DNA of 64,000 bases from Turnera subulata (taxonomy: Eukaryota > Streptophyta > Magnoliopsida > Malpighiales > Passifloraceae). Every line of letters begins with the position of its first letter. The stretch's first letter is position 1. The notes beneath the pieces were generated by a model. The model ran no database searches, had not been told where the DNA came from, and saw only the letters and a list, made by a program, of their open reading frames with translations. Below are positions 58,946 to 64,000 of this stretch, piece by piece. The stretch covers positions 62,001 to 126,000 of the forward strand of contig JAKUCV010007374.1 of assembly GCA_028386065.3 (NCBI GenBank), read 5' to 3'. The position numbers and the translations under genes are program-made.

Positions 58946-59222
58946 TTGGGCTTATGCCCTGGTTGTTTTTGGGGCTTAAGCCCTGATTGTCTGTACAGAC
59001 GGAACCGAGCTCGACGCACACAGTGGAGGGTCCTAATGAATTATACAACCCAAATAACAATAAAGTACGACAACAATAAGACAATAAAAGACAAGTGATT
59101 GTTTGAAGTCTGCTGATGACTTGTGATATGCCTTGTGACTTGTTTGTGCGCTATAATTGCTACTGATTGATGCCAGTATTTGTGGTTGATTTGTATTAGT
59201 ATACCTTGGTTTATTTCTTTGC

Positions 59223-59246
59223 GGTGAGACAGTGGTTGGTCTCACC
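59223..59246 (+). promoter_or_regulatory. Conserved LTR hairpin, copy in LARD A 5' LTR
   Basis: GGTGAGAC-AGTGGTTG-GTCTCACC; perfect stem, conserved although neighbouring LTR sequence has diverged. Confidence 0.75.
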
Positions 59247-59520
59247 CCCCGCACAGTCTTTTTACAGGTTAACTGATTGATGATCAGGGGTGCATATCAA
59301 CAGGTGGCGGTGTTGTCCTCTCCTCGAGTTGGATCCATAGAGTATATTACATTCATGTTTCTTTATGTTTATGTTTTCCGCTACATATTCGTATTGTATT
59401 ATTTATTGTATGATTGACTGTTGATCATGTTGATGTTATCGTATCCCGGGCAGAAGGGCATTTTTGTCTTTTCACATGTTATAACTAATTAGGTGAATAA
59501 TTTGGGATACGGGCGTTTCA

Positions 59521-61150
59521 ATTTGTAGCGGAGCAGGCTGTAGATCCTTTAGGGATGTGTAGATACGTTTTGTGCTTTTATGTGCATGAGTCTGCTCCTT
59601 TTTTAGTCGTCTGTTGCATTGCCATATGCATTCATATGGTGACTCGTACTACGGATCCGGTGGAGGACACACACCTGGTGAGGGCCGGAGTGACCCGGTA
59701 TTGTCATTGACATGACATGCTTACCTTTACAGCTTAGGTTGTTGCAAGGTTTGTTTTGTGGGATATCCACTGCTTTATCGGAGTCGGTGTAGACTCTTGA
59801 TTCTTTACTTACGCTTTTGTGTCGGTGTGAGTACACCGTTGCTGCTTTTTCCTTTGGTGTTGCCGGAAGGTGCTTTCCTACGGTAACATGTCTGATAGTT
59901 CCAGAAACGTAACTGGCCAATACGAGAAAGAACCATCGGTTTGCTTTGGATGTTGCATCTGTCAAGAGATGTTCTGATATGATGTTTATGGATATGATTC
60001 CTGTAATCTTGGTGATCATGTTATTGTGGTCTGATTACTTGAGCTCAAGGATTTGAATTTATTTGTGAAATAAAATATGGATTAAATCTTGTGCGGGGTT
60101 CGAGCTGATAATATTTTTGAGTTAATTTGAGGTTGATTAAATGACATTTTTGTAGAATTACCATTTAATGATACTTGAGGTATTTAACTTGCTGGAGATT
60201 TGAGGTATTGATGGTGTTTGTGATTAAAGAGTTTTGATAATGAGTGGTTGTTGAAGTTATCGCTTATATGCGGGTTGAGGATACCGATAGTGTGTTCATA
60301 TTGAGGTTTAACTTTCAACGGTGATTACAGTACTCTTGTTGAGGTTTAGGTTCACTCATCTCTTGTGGATACTGATAATGTTTGGGTCATAAGGCTAGAT
60401 TTGTGAGATTGTCTTTGGCAATATGAGTTACGTGTCTGGAGTATGATAGGGTAAGTGTTAGAATGAAATTGTAATATTAGGTTATTTATCAAAAGTATTG
60501 TGATGATTGTGGTAATTGTGGTCTGAGAGATAGATTTACAACTATGAGTTATGTAAGGATGTTTGGGTCTTGAGGAATCCAAGTTATGGAAGTGTAATTA
60601 CGATACTTCGGTAACGAATGGGTTCTAGTGTGTAAGGTATGATCCAGAATGTATACGATTTTGGCTGAATTGGTGTGTGATAAAGGAAAATACTTTGAGG
60701 TTCAGAACATGAAATTTATATTATGGATTTTTGGTCTTGAGGTATTCGCAATGGGAGTGATGATCTTGTTACTTGGGTAACAATTTTGGGTTCTGTTATC
60801 TGAGGACATGTTTTATGGATTAAAAGATTAGATATATTTAGTTGAGTGATGATAAATGAAACATTTTATGGATTCTGATAATAATGATGTTGATAATGAT
60901 TGGATAAGACTTATGGGTTAATGCTTTGATCTTATGTTCTGTGGATCTTGTTTTACTAAAGACGATGATCGACTTGGTATATCGGAGTTCTTACTTGGAA
61001 AAAGTGATGGATGACTTGATGGTTCCTCTTGGTTGTTTTGGCCAACGATACTTTGATACCGGATGACACTTGTTTGTGTTAGTTAAGCACTTGGTTGCTT
61101 GACTTTTTCTATAAATTTCGAGGACGAAATTTTGTTAAGTGGGTAAGAAT
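59521..61150 (+). other. Non-coding interior of LARD A with PBS and PPT
   Basis: The PBS-like TTGTAGCGGAGC at 59523-59534 differs by one base from that of copy D. The interior has no gag or pol domain. TTCGAGGACGAA (61117-61128) and AAGTGGGTAAGAAT (61137-61150) precede the 3' LTR. The antisense frame at 59603-60019 (138 codons) is homologous to that at 11469-11897 in copy D but shows no codon-position bias. Confidence 0.75.
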
Positions 61151-61558
61151 TGTAACGCTACGATTTTCGCTAGTTTAATTTTTATAGAAATTCTCGGAAT
61201 TTTTGAAAATTTCTTTCCTATTTTACCCTTAAAAAATTTTTGGGAATTTTGGTTAAGATGTTGTTATTATTATTATTGTTATTATGATTATTTTTTTATT
61301 TTATTTTTCTTCTTTCCTCGGAAGTATTACTTCTATGTTGGTATTAATCATTAATTGGATTTCTTTTGGAATTTAACTGTGTTTCGGGATAAAACACGGA
61401 GCTTGCCGTAGTTTGGACTGATACTACGTAGTTTTGGGGAGTTTAGAACATTAAACTCAAGGTTGGGCTGCGTTTTGACCAAGGGAAGAGGGTTGACCGC
61501 GCCTAAGACTAAAACGACGACGTTTTGGTTCCGGCCGAAATCAACCCTAACCCTAGGG

Positions 61559-61566
61559 TATAAAAA
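61559..61566 (+). promoter_or_regulatory. Putative TATA box, LARD A 3' LTR
   Basis: TATAAAAA in the context CCTAGGGTATAAAAACTTCTC, identical to the 5' LTR context at 50274. Confidence 0.6.
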
Positions 61567-61623
61567 CTTCTCTTTTCTCTCTCCTTCCTTTTCTTTTCTC
61601 TTCCACACACACAGCACGCAGCC

Positions 61624-61625
<2 letters not shown>

Positions 61626-61669
<44 letters not shown>
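61626..61669 (+). repeat. (CT)n microsatellite
   Basis: About 22 uninterrupted CT units in the transcribed leader of the 3' LTR. The 5' LTR has only short interrupted CT runs at this point. Confidence 0.9.
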
Positions 61670-61673
<4 letters not shown>

Positions 61674-63618
61674 TTCTCTTCTCTCAACTCTTAACCCTCA
61701 TCTCTCAATCTCTCTCTCTCTTTTTTTTTTTTCTTGTTAACCACAACCTCTCCTTGCTTTCTCTAAAATGTTGGGTTTTCTTCCGATCGGGTTCAATGGT
61801 TTGTTGCTGGATTTGAAGACATAGTTTGATGTGGGGTTGTGTGTTCGTTGGCCACTTCGGGTGGTGTCTTCCGGTTACTTTTTATTGAGGTGGAGCCTGA
61901 GTTCGGTGTCCGACGAGGTGACAATTCTTTGTATTTGGGTCGAACCAACAAGAATGGGTTCGGTTCTGTTAATTTGGTAATTTTTTGAAGTTGGTCGTGA
62001 GTTGAAACCGTGCTTTTTTTTAGGTGTCTGGTCAACCTTTTAAGAGCTGAACTTGTGGTTTTGTTCGATCTTTAACAAAAGGTAAGAGCCATCTCATTTA
62101 CCCGTTTTGATAAGCTCTCTATGCATTGGACTTTGTATAAATTAATAACAGTTTGCCACTATGCATAAACCTTGATATGAAGGATGCTGCAAAATTTCTT
62201 ATGATGCAGACACGAGCAAATTACTGACTTTAAAAATTCAGACACATATATATGTGTGTATTCAAGTAATAGAACACGTGGTTTGTAGGTTGATACTAAA
62301 CTTTTTTTTAAAAAAAAAATTTTGGAGCTGTAAGATTGACTTGGTATTTGGGTGCGGTTCCTAATTGATTTTATTCTTTCCTTCCTAATAAACCATTACC
62401 TCTACTCGCACAGTATCCTAGCAATTAATTTTTTTTTTTTTGGTCATTGGTTAGTATATCTAAACTTGAAGTGTAATAAAGGGTATGACTTTGCAAGCGG
62501 GGTCTTTTTTTAAGTTGTTCGGGTTTTCAAACAATTAACGTTTTACAATTATTGTTGAGTTGCTTGGAGGTTTTTAAGAGTTGTTGGCATGAACCCGTTA
62601 ACAATTGGACCTTGCCATAATATGCAAATTATTAGAGAATGCTCCAGGGGTTTTTTTATATAATTTACGTAAAAAAGGTTCTTAAGGACACTGACGCAAC
62701 CAATGTTTTTTATTAAGGCACATGACAAACTCATGTGTAACCTTGTTGAGTTTTGTCCGACATAGCATTGAGTACTTGTTGGAGCTTTATGTGCTAATGA
62801 AATCTAAAACTTTTTTTTTTTAATTATTCAACAAAATATTATTTTTCTTATGGCTTTACGCTTACACTGTTATAGAGTTAATTGATTATACCTTGGGTTC
62901 CATGTACCATAAGCCGTGTTCATTATTCCAAAAAGAGTTTCAGTTTTCAAACGTTGTCTCTTAATAAGACTAAATGGAAGTGGATCCTAATCCTTATTTA
63001 TGCTCCTGTCAGGTCAAGGATTGATACCCATATAGTATGTATATACATAGCGTGCATGGATTCATCCAAAAGGTACAAATTGTGTGTGATTTATGATGTA
63101 CATGTGTCTATGTCTAGGCACTGGGATACCTTTAGAGCAACAAGGTTTTATGTCGAGATATGTTTGGACGCTAGCTATCTAATGATCAGGTGAGGACATA
63201 TAAACCCTTGTATGCAATACTGCCTACAATACTCGGTTAATTGAAATGACATATCAAGTGGTAATATTTGTTTGGCATTAAATGCTGTGTGTTGGTATGT
63301 CTGCGGTGTTGAGGTTGTGTGCACGGTGTATCATAATGATGAGATCTTGTTGCTATGCACCTGATTACTTGTACTGTGTGCCTGTCGTGATATAATATGC
63401 CTGTCGAGCATGATTTGATCTGTTATGAAATATAACAAGTTATATGATTTTGTGGTTGTGTGGTGAACTGTGGCCGGAGACCCGGACTTGAGAATAAGTT
63501 GTTAAACTCACACAACCCTGAACAATCATAATTTATGGCACATATAATTGTTTAAGCACAATTGCGAATAACATACTAAAAGAATACTAATGCGGAGCTA
63601 TTGACGAGTTGGCTATAT

Positions 63619-63782
63619 TTGGGCTTATGTCCTGACTTGGGTTGATGCCCTGATCTTACTTGGACTTATGTCCTGACTTAGGTTGATGCCCTGATCTTAC
63701 TTGGACTTATGTCTTGACTTGGGTTGATGGCCTGATTTTATTTGGACTTATATCCTGGCTTGGGTTTATACCCTATTTGTAT
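63619..63782 (+). repeat. 41-bp minisatellite in the 3' LTR of A
   Basis: Same repeat as at 58823 but with four units (starts 63619, 63660, 63701, 63742), so the copy number changed after the two LTRs were made. Confidence 0.85.
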
Positions 63783-64000
63783 TTGGGCTTATGCCCTAAT
63801 TGTCTGTACAGACGGAACCGAGCTTGACGTAGACAGTGGAGGGTCCTAATAAAATATACAACCCTAATAGCAGTAAAGTACAACGACAATAAGACAATAA
63901 AAGACAAGTGATGGTTTGAAGTCTGTTGATGACTTGTGATATGCCTTGTGACTTGTTTGTGCACTGTGATTGCTACTGCTTGATGCCAGTATTTGTGGTT

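Larger units (their letters stand above)
49889..59520 (+). repeat. 5' LTR of LARD A, interrupted at 51450
   Basis: LTR sequence is 49889-51450 plus 57974-59520. The join is confirmed by the 3' LTR, where ATAGCATTGAGTACTTGTTGG at 62762 runs uninterrupted. Landmarks: near-TATA palindrome 50230-50249, TATAAAAA 50280-50287, pyrimidine-rich leader, 41-bp minisatellite 58823-58945, hairpin 59223-59246. The minus frames at 50422-50760 recur in the 3' LTR but have no recognised product. Confidence 0.85.
49889..64000 (+). mobile_element. LARD copy A (plus strand), with nested solo LTRs; runs off the window
   Basis: 5' LTR 49889-59520 (3.1 kb after subtracting a 6.5-kb nested insertion), interior 59521-61150, and 3' LTR from 61151 beyond the window end. 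The LTR starts TGTAACGCCCC (TGTAACGCTACG in the 3' copy) and ends GGGCGTTTCA. The interior has a PBS-like site, TTCGAGGACGAA and a PPT but no gag or pol. It is the same family as copy D at 8398-14881, in opposite orientation, with a homologous interior. Confidence 0.85.
61151..64000 (+). repeat. 3' LTR of LARD A, cut by the window end
   Basis: Starts TGTAACGCTACGATTTTCGC and is collinear with 49889-51450 then 57979 onward, up to about 59180 of the 5' LTR at the window end. It lacks the B/C insertion. A (CT)n run at 61626-61669 is much longer than its equivalent at 50345-50375. Confidence 0.9.

Noticed and set aside
1..64000. CRISPR arrays, bacterial operons, tRNA genes
   Set aside because: Nothing of the kind was seen; the content is that of a plant nuclear genome.

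Overview
The window looks like heterochromatic, transposon-packed DNA of a flowering plant, probably a eudicot. It carries Athila-type and other Ty3/gypsy LTR retrotransposons, a Cassandra LTR with an embedded 5S-like sequence, Ty1/copia gag, PIF/Harbinger and Mutator-like DNA elements, and a degenerate CCCTAAA-like tract. I see no intact host gene. Every recognisable reading frame is a retroelement ORF or a decayed or captured gene fragment. The species cannot be named from the sequence.

Layout. 1-1436: Athila-type LTR piece on the minus strand. 1527-6259: a minus-strand Ty3/gypsy deletion derivative with two LTRs that keeps gag and protease but has lost RT, RNase H and integrase. 6260-7440: integrase relic of a different gypsy element. 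7697-15002: a TIR element with TAA target duplication, split by a 6.5-kb LARD (large-LTR, non-coding gypsy derivative; 8398-14881, TSD CTAAC). 15003-24620: AT-rich DNA with an Athila 3'-end remnant, a telomere-like degenerate tract (17400-17910) and a multi-exon relic of an RPA1-like single-stranded-DNA-binding protein (20803-22500). 24621-40414: a decayed Athila element (truncated 5' LTR, tRNA-Asp-type PBS, gag, protease, RT with a 247-bp internal duplication, RNase H, integrase, env-like ORF, PPT, 1.7-kb 3' LTR), itself invaded by a Helitron-like end and a Mutator-like MITE. 40480-43720: two tandem F-box pseudogenes, one split by a Cassandra solo LTR. 43870-44719: copia gag. 46696-48748: a PIF/Harbinger element carrying a transposase C-terminus and spliceable fragments of the COP9 signalosome subunit 8 (CSN8) gene. 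49889 to the window end: a plus-strand LARD of the same family as the one at 8398, whose 5' LTR contains a solo LTR that in turn contains another solo LTR.

How the parts relate. The window is a record of insertion, deletion and capture, not a set of cooperating genes. The order can be read from target-site duplications and empty sites: LARD A, then LTR B inside it, then LTR C inside B; Cassandra after the F-box duplication; the minus LARD after the TIR element. The most interesting observations are the CSN8-carrying Harbinger element, the conserved hairpin and near-TATA palindrome shared by all LARD-family LTRs, and the RPA-like relic. All boundaries were read by eye; divergence and database identities were not computed.
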